Both the position numbers and the translations under genes were made by a program. Shown piece by piece: positions 12,220-23,600 of a stretch of DNA of 64,000 nt (its first letter is position 1; every line of letters begins with the position of its first letter). The notes under the pieces were generated by a model. It was not told where the DNA came from and made no database searches. It saw only the letters and a list, made by a program, of their open reading frames with translations. The DNA comes from Sorghum bicolor (lineage: Eukaryota > Streptophyta > Magnoliopsida > Poales > Poaceae): contig NC_012875.2 in assembly GCF_000003195.3 (NCBI RefSeq), positions 11,808,174-11,872,173 of the forward strand, in the 5' to 3' direction.

Positions 12220-13769
12220 TGATGAGGACCATGCCCGACCTTTTAAGAGATAACTAGTAAATTCGATTTGCGGAGATCTCGATGTTGGCGATCCGGCCTC
12301 AAATTAGACACGATTCGAACCCTGCAACCATTACACCACTGCTCTGTTGGTTATCAACCAAGCACAACTTGATTGACCTCGCCAAGAAGGCTGTTAACAC
12401 AAGAAAGAAGGTATAAACACGCAATCTAAAATTGCAAATATGAATGACGTAAATATCAAAAGAGGGTTCAAGAACTTGGTTCCAAAGGACTAATCGACAC
12501 AGTAGAGAAGATCAAGAATGGGGACCCTGGATCATTGTAAAAGGGTTTGTCACCACAGTTACAATGAACGATTCAGTTAACAAAACCCAAGTGTAAACAA
12601 CGGCGGCTGCGTGGAATATAAAGAGATGCATCCTAGGATTAAAGGGGACCAAGGAGAGGCATCCACAACTTGGGCTTAAGACCCGACTCGATACATGGCC
12701 AAGTTGGCCTAAAATAGGTGACGCAGCACTTTGTCATGGTCACACAGATTAATCCACGAATGATATGGAGCTGGGACCAGACCCAAAACAACGACATCAT
12801 CGCTCCCTTTCCAATGAGTCCAAGATCACCCTGTTTCGATGTCGTATGAAGAAGTTATGATCGAAACACTGACAGCATGTCTGCTGAATCCGAGAGTGAC
12901 GTGGTAGCTGACTTGGAGATAAATTACAACTTGAGAAAGACAATGGTGTTGACGTGTCCAGCGTGGCGATGTCCTCATCAATATATATGGTTCGGATCCC
13001 GAGGAAGGACTTATCAAGTTCTCGACGTGTACACCAGGCCATCAAACTAAGACCATATTGATAAACTGAGTCATCCTGGGCCTTGTTTAGTTCCAAAAAT
13101 TTTACAAAATATGCATAGTACCACTTTCGTTGGTATTTGACAAATATTATCCAATCATGTACTAACTAGACTCAAAAGATTCGTCTCGTCAATTTCGACC
13201 AAATTGTGCAATTAGTTTTTATTTTCGTCTATATTTAATACTTCATGCATGCGTCTAAAGATTTGATGTGACGGGAAATCTGAAAAATTTTACAAAATAT
13301 GTTGGGAACTAAACAAGGCCCTATTGCAATGCACGAGCACGCCACCATGGCTCACTAAGCTGCTCAGACGCTTGTGAGATGGATACACGGCAAAGCTCCT
13401 AGGGCTACAATTGCTGGTATGTTGCATTCGTGAGATGGTCTTCAAGGTTGGATTGGGCCAAGGATGGGCCAAGGTGGAAGGGAGGGATGAAAAGGAGCAA
13501 TAGAGCATGGTACTATGGCAGTGTGGCCAGTGAAGTCCCGTGGCTCTATGAAAAAATAGTAAAGTCAAGTGGCTTTCGTTGGTCAGTTTCTGGAGGCTGG
13601 AAAGTCGAAGCTAACCAAAAAATACGTGCACTAAATTATACATATCTAGGAACTGAAGTCAAAACTGGAAAAACTAAAAGCTTGGTTTGGTTTGGTTTGG
13701 TTCTTGGTTTTGGGGTTAAAAGTGCCTAACCCTACAAGAAAGGAACTTCTAGAAAAAAATTCAGTAACT
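12220..13769 (-). repeat. 5' LTR region of the gypsy element, far end unresolved
   Basis: The LTR edge at 12220 (TGATGAGG on the plus strand) is set by the adjacent primer-binding site. I cannot place the other end: no second LTR is in the window for comparison, and the region contains a MITE (13079-13320) and is cut by the young chromovirus at 13770. A short GGTTT-repeat run lies near 13684-13712. No gene is recognised here. Confidence 0.4.
13079..13320. mobile_element. Tourist-like MITE (242 bp)
   Basis: The ends are GGCCTTGTTTAGTTCC and GGAACTAAACAAGGCC, a perfect terminal inverted repeat. The interior is AT-rich and has the usual sequences of this family (ATTCGTCTCG, TTCGTCTATATTTAATAC). 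The flanking triplets are CTG and CTA, so the target duplication is imperfect. PIF/Harbinger-derived by comparison with the other copies here, which have TAA-type duplications. Confidence 0.85.
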
Positions 13770-13774
13770 ATTAT

Positions 13775-16700
13775 TGTGGCAGAACCTCCTGGATCAAGTG
13801 GCCCACATACACCCATCGTTGTCTCAAAGACTTCCAATCGGCGTGTACGAGTTCCAAATGACTCAAGAGGTCTGTCGGGTGTCCTCGGGAAACCCGAATC
13901 ATCCACGTTACATTCTTTTCAGGAATTCCCTCATCAAGCGTCACAGTATTACAACATTTCATAGATAAGAGAAATCAGAGTAAAAGCGGAGAGATTACAT
14001 AACATAGATTGAAACTTAAGTTCAACGGTTACAAACCATAAGTATTTAATACATAAAAGGTTCGGAACATATTATTACATAAACCATAGATCACACAACA
14101 AGTTTTACTTGCCCAAGGTCACACATCAGATTCCTCATCATCACTTTCCTCCATAAGAGTAAAGTAACAACGACCTTCAAAAGGATAATCAAGAGGTTCA
14201 CCTGCAACAGGGGTTAATAAACCCTGAGTACAAAAGTACTCAACAAGACTTAACCGACTATAAAAGAGGTGGAGACTCAGGTATGCTGGCTATAGGGATT
14301 CAAGGTAAAGCTTTATCCAGATCAAGTATTTCTTTTGCATAAAAGCTTACTAAGAGTAAAGCCTACTTTCAAGTTTTAACTCAAGATTATCACTTATAAC
14401 TAGCCAAGATCATTATCCAACTTTCATAAGCAAATCACCTCTTTCTTATACCAAAGATTCACTTATTACTACGATGATGGGGTGAGGATTGAGGCTCCAT
14501 ATCCGAGGAAACACGGCGATTCGAATCGATTAAACCCAGCTGGGGATTCAGTACCACACGACATATGTAGAACTTAATCTTGCATACGTCAACCTTTTCT
14601 ATAGATCCTCCCAAACAAGAACGGGTCCAGCGTCACCCGAGAGTACAGTACACCACCATCCTACAGCCAATCTAGATGTTTCCCGGTCATCTCAGATCCG
14701 TAAGGTGGGTACACGCTACTCTCGCCATCTCTCCACTCCCAGTACGCGGTTAGCCGTTCTCAAGTATCGGAATAGCTATAGGTAAGGCTTACCAGCGCAT
14801 GTGGGCTGTACTCAAAGGTCTCAATCACAACAGGCCAACAACGGTACGGTCCTTAATCGACACAGTTGGAGACACTACTTTAAGACTCCATTCTTAAAGC
14901 AAATCCGCCGACCGGTCTCAAGTTTAACATTATCGACTACAAAAGTATGCCACAACAACCCTTCAAACTTTCTCATTTGAAAACTTATCTAATAAGCAGG
15001 GCTAAGCATACTAAGCATTTTCATAAAACAAGTATCAAGGTTAATATGGAATCATCAAGGTAGATAATGCAGCAAATAGGATTCACTCAACTCCTATTCA
15101 CCTAATGCATCATATTAACTCAAGTGATATAAATAACTTTATGAAAATACAAGGATAGGGTTTAATGTCCGGGGCTTGCCTTGACCGGAAGGGACGTTCG
15201 ACAACTCAGCGAAACCCGAAGGATCCACAAACTCGGAAGCAACCCACTGAGGATCAGATTCTTCCGGAGCGTATTCTATACGTAAAAGTGCATATGCATG
15301 ATTATGCTATACTCAAGGCATAATAAAGACAGGTTACATGTTCTTGGACGATAACAACAAAATATGATTATCTCGAGTACAATTTACCTTCATGGTAAAG
15401 AAACTAACTAATCTAGCTATCAAAGCATGGATTATTACTAAACCAATTTTATCATCTTTATTAAGCAATGTTGTGGACTTATCATATCACAAGGATCATT
15501 TACATGAATTAAACCATAACCAGGGAGCATATCATGCTAAGTAACCACTGGTTGCCAATCAATCCAAAATATCACACAAAGCCTAAAGGAATAATTATTT
15601 CTATTTCTTTTATAATTATTTTAAATAGCTTTATTAAGAGACAGAGCATACTTTATCAAACAGAGCTGAAATTATTCTTGAAGCTAGATAACAGTAACAT
15701 AAGATCACATATTAAATTTCATGATTTTTGGATATACCCATAATTTACTAAAAATCATGGAAGGTTTATTCATTAATAAACAAAGGCAATTTATAGATAC
15801 ATGCAAACTATCATAAAATAAAATTTAATATTTTTCCTACACTATTTACATTCTCTGGAACCTACACAAAAATTTTCATAAATTTTGGATCAACACATAA
15901 TTTATAGCATAAATTCAAACATCAATCATTTTTAAACAAAAAGAAAAAGAAAAGCAACACTGTGCCTCTGCGGCCCCGGAGCTCGGCCCAAGCTCGCGTG
16001 AAACTTGGCCCAGCCGGCCTCCCCCCGCGCGCGCTGACGGTTTTGCAGAAAAACCCTCGACTTCCATAGAAACCAACCCGCAGTCCAGACTACTATTCAC
16101 ATGAGTCTACGACTTCACAAACAAACCCCTCCCCTTTCTCATCTTTACAACTGCGAGGTCCCCGACGCCCCGGCCGTCCAGAGCGCGACACCACGCGGCG
16201 GCGCGGCTTACGCCGGCCAACTCCGGCCACCCCGAACCAAACGGAGGCGAGCACAAGCACCAGCAAGCAACCCGCAACCGAAAGAGCTAGAAAACCCTAA
16301 CTCTACTGTTCTAGCGAACTCTGGCCACGAGCGGCGGCGGACATGGCCGCGGCGGTGCTTACTCCGGTGACCCTGTACCGGTAGAGAAAGAATGGAGAGG
16401 TCAGGAAGCAACGGTTTCTCACCCTGGGTGTGCTGACGCCGAAAGAAGGAGTGTAGAACAACCGGGTGATACTCGCCCACGCGAACAGTGACTCCGGCGG
16501 CGAGCTCCGACGAAGAAGAAGATGTCCCAGTGACAGCTGTGAAGCAAAGGAGAAAAGAGCGAGCCGATGAACATCACGGAATCATGCCGAAGCAAAGACG
16601 AGAGAAAAAGAGAGCAGAAAGTTGCCCGGATGGGCTGACCACGACGAGCTTGACCACGGTGGCGCTCTGTCGCCGGCGGAAAGGAGAATGGTGAAATTCG

Positions 16701-17810
16701 GTGCTCTGGTGCGAAAGAGGAAAGAAGGGTGGGTTCTAGAGATGCGCAAGGAAGTAACGAAGATATGCCCACGGTGAATTTGGATATGGATCAACCGTGG
16801 CGGTGAATTTTGGATTGGAGTGGAAAGCTGTCCGTCGGTGCTCCGGTGGCAATCGACGTCGGTGAGCGCGAAAGGAAGGGACACGTCGCGCTCCACTTCG
16901 CCAGCAGCTGCTTCACCTTGCCATGGACGCGAGCACGTGCTTGGACAAGGTGAAACGGTGGTTCACGCGCTGGCAAACGCCGATCAACGCTCGGCTGTCC
17001 ACCGCCATGAACAGGGCTAGAACTTATCCCCCCCCTTCCCCATTTACCCCTTTCTGTCCTTTTGCAAAAATCGACCAAAAGTTGAACTGAAGTCAAATTT
17101 TCACCAAAAAGAAACTTGTGTAAAATTTTGTGAGTTACAAAACATCTTTTGGTGGCCAGAGCTAAATCTGAGTGGAATGTAGCTTATTTGGCCAAACAGT
17201 TTTGAAACTTAAAGTAAATCCAAAGAAACCCAAATTTTTGAATTGGGGCAAAATAGTATTTCCAAAATTACTTTTGATTTTGCATAACAACTTGAAAAAC
17301 TCCCAACATGAAAGTTGTTCAACTTTTTAAGCTCTACAACTTTCATGTTGACCATTTTTCAAAATTCCAAACAGATTTTGAATTGGAGATTCAAATTGGA
17401 AAAGGGGACACTTTTTGGAAAACTGTATTTTCAAAATTACTTTGAATTTTGTACTGAAACTTCAAAAACTCAAAACACCAAAGTTGTACATCTTGACAAG
17501 ATCTATAACTTTGCTTTTGAACTCAACTTCAAATTTTGCTTGGTTTTTGAATTGCACAAAAGGGGGCAAATCTAGGGTTTTTAAACTAGGGTTCCCCCCT
17601 AAGCTTCTCGGAAAACTTCCACCCAAGGTTTTTTTAAAACTCCAACACAATCATCCATACACAAAATAAACACACTTAAATTCTTAAGCACATCCAACCA
17701 AATTTAAACTTATTTTAAGTTCGGGCATCAGTGTGTGCTTAAAAAATTTACGATGCAATGCTCATGATGACATGTCAGGATTTTAGTCTGCTTAACACCA
17801 GAGTGTTACA
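13775..17810 (-). repeat. 3' LTR of the young chromovirus (4,036 bp)
   Basis: Plus-strand ends are TGTGGCAG and GTGTTACA. It matches 23601-27635 almost base for base. A GC-rich island of about 1.1 kb (near 15955-17030) is embedded in AT-rich flanks. Short frames inside it are not recognised as genes. A hairpin with 13-bp arms (17306-17318 and 17336-17348) carries GAAAGTTGT. Confidence 0.95.
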
Positions 17811-17824
17811 GCTCTTTCCCCCTT
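17811..17824 (-). other. Polypurine tract of the young chromovirus
   Basis: On the minus strand the sequence is AAGGGGGAAAGAGC, immediately before the 3' LTR. This is the expected priming site for plus-strand DNA synthesis. Confidence 0.9.
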
Positions 17825-17939
17825 AAAGAAATCTCGTCCCGAGATTTTAACTTGAAAGCTAACTAATGGAAAAGGAAGTTTGTCAAGCACTTCCAAAACC
17901 AACCTTTACAAAAACAGGGGTAGATCATTACACTACAGA

Positions 17940-20900
17940 TTACAAGGATAGCTCAGAAGAAAGAAACTCAGGAAAACTTTCTAAGAGAAACTCTTCGGGC
18001 TCCCACGTGGCTTCATCTTCGGTATGTTGATTCCATTGCACTTTGTAGTATTTGATAGTTCTTCTACGAGTAACTCGATCTTTTTGATCTAGAATCTTGA
18101 TAGGATACTCTGAATATGTCAGATCAGGCTTTAACTCAATTTCTTCAACATGAATGATATGATCAGGCACTTGAAGACATTTCTTTAATTGAGAGACATG
18201 GAACACATTGTGAACTGATAACAACTGTGGTGGTAAATCTAGACGATATGCCACTTTTCCACACCTTTCAAGGATTTGATATGGACCTATATATCGAGGT
18301 GCCAATTTTCCTTTTACTCCAAAACGAGTGACTACTTTCATAGGTGACACTTTGAGGTATACATAATCACCAACCTCAAAGCTAAGAGATCGACGTCTCT
18401 TATCAGCATAACTCTTTTGCCTGGACTGCGCTATCTTCATGTTATCTCGAATGAGCCTGACTTTCTCTTCGGCTTCTTTGACTAAGTCAACCCCGAAGAG
18501 ACTATGTTCTCCAAGTTCGGACCAATTCAAAGGTGTCCTGCACCTTCTGCCATATAGAGCTTCGAATGGTGCCATCTTAATGCTTTCTTGATAACTATTA
18601 TTGTAAGAGAATTCTGCTAGTGGCAAACATTCATCCCATTTCTCTGAATAACTGAGCACACAAGATCTTAACATATCTTCTAAGATCTGATTGACTCTTT
18701 CAGTCTGACCTCCAGTCTGTGGATGATAAGCTGTACTATGCAAAAGTTTAGTACCCAAGGACTTATGTAGGTGCTTCCAGAAAGCATTTACAAACTGTGT
18801 CCCTCTATCAGATACGATAGTCTTTGGAATACCATGTAAACTTACAATTCTGTTAAAGTATATCTTAGCATAGATGGAAGCTCGATACTTCTTTCTTACG
18901 GGAATGAAATGAGCTGATTTGGTCAGACGATCAACAATGACCCATATGGAATCAAACCCTTTCAATGTTCTGGGTAAACCCACTATGAAGTCCATACTGA
19001 TGTCATCCCACTTCCAAGATGGAATTGGCAATGGTTGCAATTCTCCAGCAGACCTAAGATGAACTGCTTTCACTTTTTGACAAGTATCGCATCTAGCCAC
19101 ATAACTAGCAATTTCAAGCTTCATCTTAGTCCCCCAGAATCTTTGTTTCAAATCATGATACATCTTATTACTGCCTGGATGGATTGAAAGTCTTGTTGCA
19201 TGAGCTTCATCAAGAATTTGTTTTCTGAGTTCAGGGACTTTTGGAACTACTAAACGATCCTTGAACCAAATCACTCCAGCTTCATCTATTCTGAACTTGG
19301 AATTTGGTTCAGACTGAACCTTTCTTTTCAAAAAGATTATACCCTTATTTTCTTGCTGGGCTGTAATAATCTGATCTTTGATAGATGACTGAACTGTCAT
19401 ATTTGTCAAACTCCCTTGTGGAATCATCTCAAGACCTAACTTTTCAATTTCATAACATAAGGTAAGGTCTATAGGCTTGAATTCTAGACAATTGCAATGA
19501 CTCTTTCGACTGAGTGCATCTGCCACTACATTGGCTTTGCCTGGGTGATAGTGTACTTCAATATCATAATCTTTTATCAGTTCTAACCACCTTCTCTGAC
19601 GCATATTCAACTCTGACTGAGTAAAGATGTATTTCAAACTATTATGATCAGTATATATGTGACAAGTATTGCCCAATAGATAATGTCGCCAGATCTTCAG
19701 AGCATGGACTACAGCTGCCAACTCTAGATCATGGGTTGGATAATGCTCTTCATGACGCTTAAGTTGTCGTGAAGCATATGCAATGACTCTGCCTTCTTGC
19801 ATTAGTACACACCCAATGCCTTTGCCTGAAGCATCACAATACACATCAAAAGATTTTTCAATATCAGGTTGAGCTAGCACTGGTGCAGTGGTCAACAACT
19901 TTTTCAAAGTCTGAAAAGCTTCTTCACACTCGGATGACCACACAAACTTGGTATCATTCTTTAGCAGTGTTGTCATTGGTTTAGAGATCTTGGAGAAGTC
20001 AGGGATAAACCTGCGATAATACCCCGCCAATCCTAAGAAACTCCGAACTTGATGTACTGAAGTTGGTGACTTCCAGTCAAGAACTTCTTGGACTTTGCTT
20101 GGATCTACCGCAACACCTTCAGCTGACAGGACATGGCCCAAAAATTGAACTTCATCTATCCAGAATTCACACTTGCTAAACTTAGCATATAACTGATGTT
20201 CTCTCAGGCGAGTTAACACTATCCTGAGATGCTCCTCATGCTCTTCTTTAGTTTTGGAATAGATGAGAATGTCATCAATGAATACCACCACGAACTTATC
20301 TAACTCTGGCATGAACACTGAATTCATCAAATACATAAAATGTGCTGGGGCATTTGTCAGACCAAAAGACATGACCAGATATTCATACAAACCATATCTG
20401 GTAGTGAATGCCGTTTTCGGAACATCTTTTGGTTTAATCTTAATTTGATGATACCCAGATCTCAAGTCTATCTTCAAAAATACCTTAGCTCCAGTTAGTT
20501 GATCAAAGAGAAGATCAATACGGGGTAAAGGATACTTATTCTTAATTGTTACTTCATTCAAAGGTCGATAATCTACACATAACCTCAAGGTATTATCCTT
20601 TTTCTTCACAAAGATTGCCGGACAACCCCATGGTGACGAACTAGGTCGAATGAAACCTTTGTCCATCAATTCTTGCAACTGAGTTTTTAATTCTGCTAAT
20701 TCTTTTGGTGGCATTCTATAAGCTCTTCTGGATATTGGTGCTGTCCCTGGCTTGAGCTCTATTTCAAACTCCACATCACGATCAGGTGGCAGACCAGGTA
20801 AATCCTCTGGGAACACATCAGGAAACTCACAGACCACTGGAATGTCCTTGATTTCCTTGACAGAGATAGCACATACTTGCTCAACTGCTCTCTTAAGGGT

Positions 20901-21341
20901 AGGAAGATGGATAAGAAGTTGAGACTTGCTATTAGGTAAGTTGACCTTGATGGTTCTATTTAAGGTGTCTATAACTGCACCTCTCTGACTCATCCAGTTC
21001 ATACCCAAGATCACATCTATACTCGGATCTTTTAACACTATCATGGATGTTGGAAATATATATCCACCCAAGTCTATTGGTACCTGATGTACCATTTCCT
21101 TAGTGCATAGTCGACCCCCAGGTGACTGTATAAAGAACTCATCTTTGGTTGCACCAATAGGTATATTATGCTTTTCCGCAAATGCTCTATTCATGAAAGT
21201 ATGTGATGCACCAGAATCAAAAAGTGTAAGCGCTGAGTGTTGGGCAACAGGGAACATACCAAGCATCACTGGTTCTCCTTCAGGTATAGCCTCAACTTGA
21301 GTGTGGAAAACCCTTCCTGTTTTCGGAGTACCCTTACCCTT
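17940..21341 (-). CDS. pol polyprotein: PR-RT-RNaseH-IN with chromodomain
   Basis: The frame is open from the codon after the gag UAG to 17940. Counting from the GTG at 21269, it encodes 1,109 residues, with 24 more upstream in frame. Visible in order: protease DSG (18-20); reverse transcriptase with D268 and FIDD (330-333); RNase H with D479, E516, D541 and D584; integrase zinc finger H690, H697, C727, C730; integrase catalytic D760, D821, E857 with the usual 35-residue spacing; a GPY/F-type module near 985-1010; and a C-terminal chromodomain at about 1054-1104 (EYPIKIL ... YKVQWNQ ... ATWEP). All catalytic residues are present. One oddity is HPQTGGQTE where HPQTDGQTE is usual. The chromodomain keeps the Y and the first W of the methyl-lysine cage, but has H where a third aromatic is expected. 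The product would copy the element's RNA and insert it, with the chromodomain guiding target choice. Expression depends on getting past the UAG. Confidence 0.95.
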   Translation of the reverse strand, partial: KGKGTPKTGRVFHTQVEAIPEGEPVMLGMFPVAQHSALTLFDSGASHTFMNRAFAEKHNIPIGATKDEFFIQSPGGRLCTKEMVHQVPIDLGGYIFPTSMIVLKDPSIDVILGMNWMSQRGAVIDTLNRTIKVNLPNSKSQLLIHLPTLKRAVEQVCAISVKEIKDIPVVCEFPDVFPEDLPGLPPDRDVEFEIELKPGTAPISRRAYRMPPKELAELKTQLQELMDKGFIRPSSSPWGCPAIFVKKKDNTLRLCVDYRPLNEVTIKNKYPLPRIDLLFDQLTGAKVFLKIDLRSGYHQIKIKPKDVPKTAFTTRYGLYEYLVMSFGLTNAPAHFMYLMNSVFMPELDKFVVVFIDDILIYSKTKEEHEEHLRIVLTRLREHQLYAKFSKCEFWIDEVQFLGHVLSAEGVAVDPSKVQEVLDWKSPTSVHQVRSFLGLAGYYRRFIPDFSKISKPMTTLLKNDTKFVWSSECEEAFQTLKKLLTTAPVLAQPDIEKSFDVYCDASGKGIGCVLMQEGRVIAYASRQLKRHEEHYPTHDLELAAVVHALKIWRHYLLGNTCHIYTDHNSLKYIFTQSELNMRQRRWLELIKDYDIEVHYHPGKANVVADALSRKSHCNCLEFKPIDLTLCYEIEKLGLEMIPQGSLTNMTVQSSIKDQIITAQQENKGIIFLKRKVQSEPNSKFRIDEAGVIWFKDRLVVPKVPELRKQILDEAHATRLSIHPGSNKMYHDLKQRFWGTKMKLEIASYVARCDTCQKVKAVHLRSAGELQPLPIPSWKWDDISMDFIVGLPRTLKGFDSIWVIVDRLTKSAHFIPVRKKYRASIYAKIYFNRIVSLHGIPKTIVSDRGTQFVNAFWKHLHKSLGTKLLHSTAYHPQTGGQTERVNQILEDMLRSCVLSYSEKWDECLPLAEFSYNNSYQESIKMAPFEALYGRRCRTPLNWSELGEHSLFGVDLVKEAEEKVRLIRDNMKIAQSRQKSYADKRRRSLSFEVGDYVYLKVSPMKVVTRFGVKGKLAPRYIGPYQILERCGKVAYRLDLPPQLLSVHNVFHVSQLKKCLQVPDHIIHVEEIELKPDLTYSEYPIKILDQKDRVTRRRTIKYYKVQWNQHTEDEATWEPEEFLLESFPEFLSSELSL

Positions 21342-22424
21342 CTACTGATTCTGGGCATTAACTTTGTTTTGATTTGCTTGCTGATTTCCAACTGGTCTTG
21401 GTGCATTGACATTTGGAACATTTTGCCTTGGATATGGACATTCACGAGAAAAATGTCCACTCTTCCCACAATTGTAACAAGGGTTGTTTGCAGCTTGTGG
21501 CACTGGCGGACGAATGGCAGGAGCATTCGGCTGACGTTGAACATTGAACGGCATTGCCGGCCTTGCAAAACTCCTCTGCATATTCTGTTGCTGAGGCGGC
21601 TGATAAGAAGGGCGATAAGATGGGCGGAACTGCTGAGCTGGATGATATATGAGCCTCTGGCGCTTCTTGTTGCCGCCAGATGATCCAGACCCTGAGACAA
21701 ACCCCTTCTTCTTCTTAGCCTCCTTATGTTTGCGGTTCTTTTCTTCACTGGAGATAGCGATGTTCACTGCCTCATGATAAGATATATTGCCACAGGATGC
21801 CATCATCAGCTGAAGCTTTGTATTCAAGCCTCTCATGAAACATTCCTTCTTCTTTTCATCAGTGTTGACTTGCTCAATTGCATATTGGGACAGATGATTA
21901 AACTTTCCAATATACTGCATGATTGGTTCATCCCCCTGACGGAGAGCTAAGAACTCTTCGAGCTTCATTTTCATAACTCCCTTGGGAATGTAATGAGCCC
22001 TGAAGGCTTCCTTGAATTCTCCCCAAGTGATTCGGTGGCGGGCTGGTTGAACAGCCAGTAAGTTTTCCCACCAAACCCCTGCTGCTCCTCTCAGCTGCTG
22101 AGCGGCGAAAACTGGCTTCTGGGTTTCAGTACAGTTGATGAGACTGAACTTTTGCTCCATAGTACGAAGCCAATCCTCAGCTTCAAGAGGTTCATCAGCT
22201 TTTGTGAATTCTGGGGGACGGGCATCGGTGAAGTCAACATATGTGGTTTCTTCTCGATTATTGCGACCACGGCCACGCTGACCAACATTCTGGTTTTGTG
22301 CTAACAGAGTTGTTGCATTGACCAATGCTGCAATTGCATCAGCCAAAGAGGGTGGAACTGGTGGTGCATTAGGAAAATCATCCCTACCCTGGGAAGAACT
22401 AGCTCCATGGTTGTTAGCAGACAT
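21342..22424 (-). CDS. gag (360 aa)
   Basis: The protein has a low-complexity N-terminus, a retrotransposon gag capsid domain (GVWWENL, then WGEFKEAFRAHYIP and LEEFLALRQGDEPIMQY), a basic Ser/Gly/Lys linker, a Pro/Gln-rich stretch, and one CCHC zinc knuckle at 316-329 (CYNCGKSGHFSREC). It forms the virus-like particle and binds the RNA. The ATG is preceded directly by TTTTTAAACAG, an intron-acceptor-like sequence, so this mRNA may be spliced. The frame ends at UAG (21342-21344) in the context CAG-UAG-AAG, and pol continues in the same frame. Confidence 0.95.
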   Translation of the reverse strand: MSANNHGASSSQGRDDFPNAPPVPPSLADAIAALVNATTLLAQNQNVGQRGRGRNNREETTYVDFTDARPPEFTKADEPLEAEDWLRTMEQKFSLINCTETQKPVFAAQQLRGAAGVWWENLLAVQPARHRITWGEFKEAFRAHYIPKGVMKMKLEEFLALRQGDEPIMQYIGKFNHLSQYAIEQVNTDEKKKECFMRGLNTKLQLMMASCGNISYHEAVNIAISSEEKNRKHKEAKKKKGFVSGSGSSGGNKKRQRLIYHPAQQFRPSYRPSYQPPQQQNMQRSFARPAMPFNVQRQPNAPAIRPPVPQAANNPCYNCGKSGHFSRECPYPRQNVPNVNAPRPVGNQQANQNKVNAQNQ

Positions 22425-22649
22425 CTGTTTAAAAACACATCACACTTCGATTAACATACTTACTTAAACATCATACATCATGACTTTCATAGCACAAACA
22501 CGTTCATCTTATTTATCATACAAGTCCGCTCCTGGGCAGGACTACCGAAACCACTATCTTACACAACTTCCCATACTAGAGGTTTTCTGACTAACTAAGT
22601 TACAAAGTCAGAAGAGCACACTAGGTCATACTTCGTGCCTACTCAACAC

Positions 22650-23117
22650 CTAGTCGTCATCCATATCCGACTCACTGGTGGTAACATCCTCATCTGGAGT
22701 GGGAGTTCCTGGTTCCTCTGCTTCATCCTCAGAAGTATCACTATCCACTTGGATGACAACTGGTCCTTCCTCTGCTGCTTCAGGAGCCTCGGGTGGATTG
22801 AGGGCATCTTGCAGCTGGTGCACTTCCTCATGGAGGATGTTGGTATAGGCCTCAAGGTTGACCACATACCCTGCCATATGGTACAGCTGAACTTCCATGT
22901 TGATGTTGTCAGTGAGCATCAGGCGCAGATCATTCTTCATAAGCCTGTAGGTCCTTGGCGAAGGAGGACCTCCGCTCGTGTCACTCCCGTTTCCGTCGCT
23001 GGAGTTATCAGTGCTGCTGTCGCTGCTGTCGGAGGGTGGCGGATCCCTTGATGCCAACTGGTGCCTGGGAACACGACCTCCGGTGGACTTGCGAGCGGTT
23101 AGGCGGGTACGAGCCAT
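22650..23117 (-). CDS. Accessory ORF with histone-H3-tail-like N-terminus (155 aa)
   Basis: I do not know a named family for this protein. It starts MARTRLTARKSTGG and continues RVPRHQLASR. Against the plant H3 tail (initial Met removed), 16 of the first 23 residues match, including an unbroken TARKSTGG around K9/S10. H3 K4, K14, K18 and K23 are R, R, H and R here. The whole protein has only two lysines: K10 (the H3K9 position) and K61. Residues 25-55 are a Ser/Asp/Pro-rich linker, about 55-107 look helical with heptad-like hydrophobics (LRLMLTDNINMEVQLYHM...), and 108-155 are strongly acidic. There is no histone fold. It lies between the primer site and gag, in sense with the element. The codons of the tail also resemble an H3 gene (CGCAAGTCCACCGG), suggesting capture of an H3 fragment. 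The function is unknown; chromatin mimicry is inference. Confidence 0.85.
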   Translation of the reverse strand: MARTRLTARKSTGGRVPRHQLASRDPPPSDSSDSSTDNSSDGNGSDTSGGPPSPRTYRLMKNDLRLMLTDNINMEVQLYHMAGYVVNLEAYTNILHEEVHQLQDALNPPEAPEAAEEGPVVIQVDSDTSEDEAEEPGTPTPDEDVTTSESDMDDD

Positions 23118-23277
23118 CTGCCAAAATATTTTTATTTTGAATATTAGAACTATATATGTTCCAAGGTTAAAGGATAGAGTTTTACAATTAGATGGACATA
23201 TTACCTCTAATTATTAACAACTTTAAGGAGGAAAGTTAATTACATGTTATCAATAATGATGCATGAAACGTACTTAC
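23118..23277 (-). other. Predicted intron ending at the H3-like ORF start
   Basis: On the minus strand there is a consensus donor TTC|GTAAGT (GTAAGT at 23277-23272). An AT-rich 160-nt stretch follows, with a CTAAT branch-like element about 35 nt from the end, and then an acceptor TATTTTGGCAG placed exactly before ATG 23117. The gag ATG has a similar acceptor. Splicing from the same donor to the gag acceptor (22425) would remove the H3-like ORF. This is a prediction from sequence only. Confidence 0.6.
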
Positions 23278-23586
23278 GAACAAAGCATACATCAAACAAG
23301 TAATTAACTTTAAATTAGTCACTTGATATAAAAGTGCATAAACTTGCTTTTCATAAATAGGGCAATATTATAAGCATTGTTCCTTGTATATAAATATCAC
23401 CACAATCATACTAAAAACATATCCATTTAGAGAGAAGGATAAGTCTAAAGAATGAATTGAGACAAGTTAGAAGCATACGACAAGCTTAGAAGCAATTTGG
23501 ACTCAAACTAATTTGAAATTTAGTTTGACTCAAAAGCTTTTGAAGTTTTCAAAATCGAATACTGCTATACTTTCTAAGGGAAACCT

Positions 23587-23598
23587 GCTCTGATACCA
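23587..23598 (-). other. Primer-binding site, initiator tRNA-Met
   Basis: Minus-strand TGGTATCAGAGC, the exact sequence complementary to the 3' region of initiator tRNA-Met. It is two bases inside the 5' LTR edge at 23601. It fixes the orientation of the element. Confidence 0.95.
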
Positions 23599-23600
23599 GC

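Noticed and set aside
15915..17096. Several 60-117-codon frames in the LTR GC island (and the same in the other LTR)
   Set aside because: All are inside LTRs, overlap on both strands and match nothing I recognise; high GC alone explains the open frames.
18711..18713. Integrase G in place of the usual D in HPQTDGQTE as an inactivating change
   Set aside because: The catalytic D, D and E with 35-residue spacing are intact; this position is not catalytic and may simply vary.
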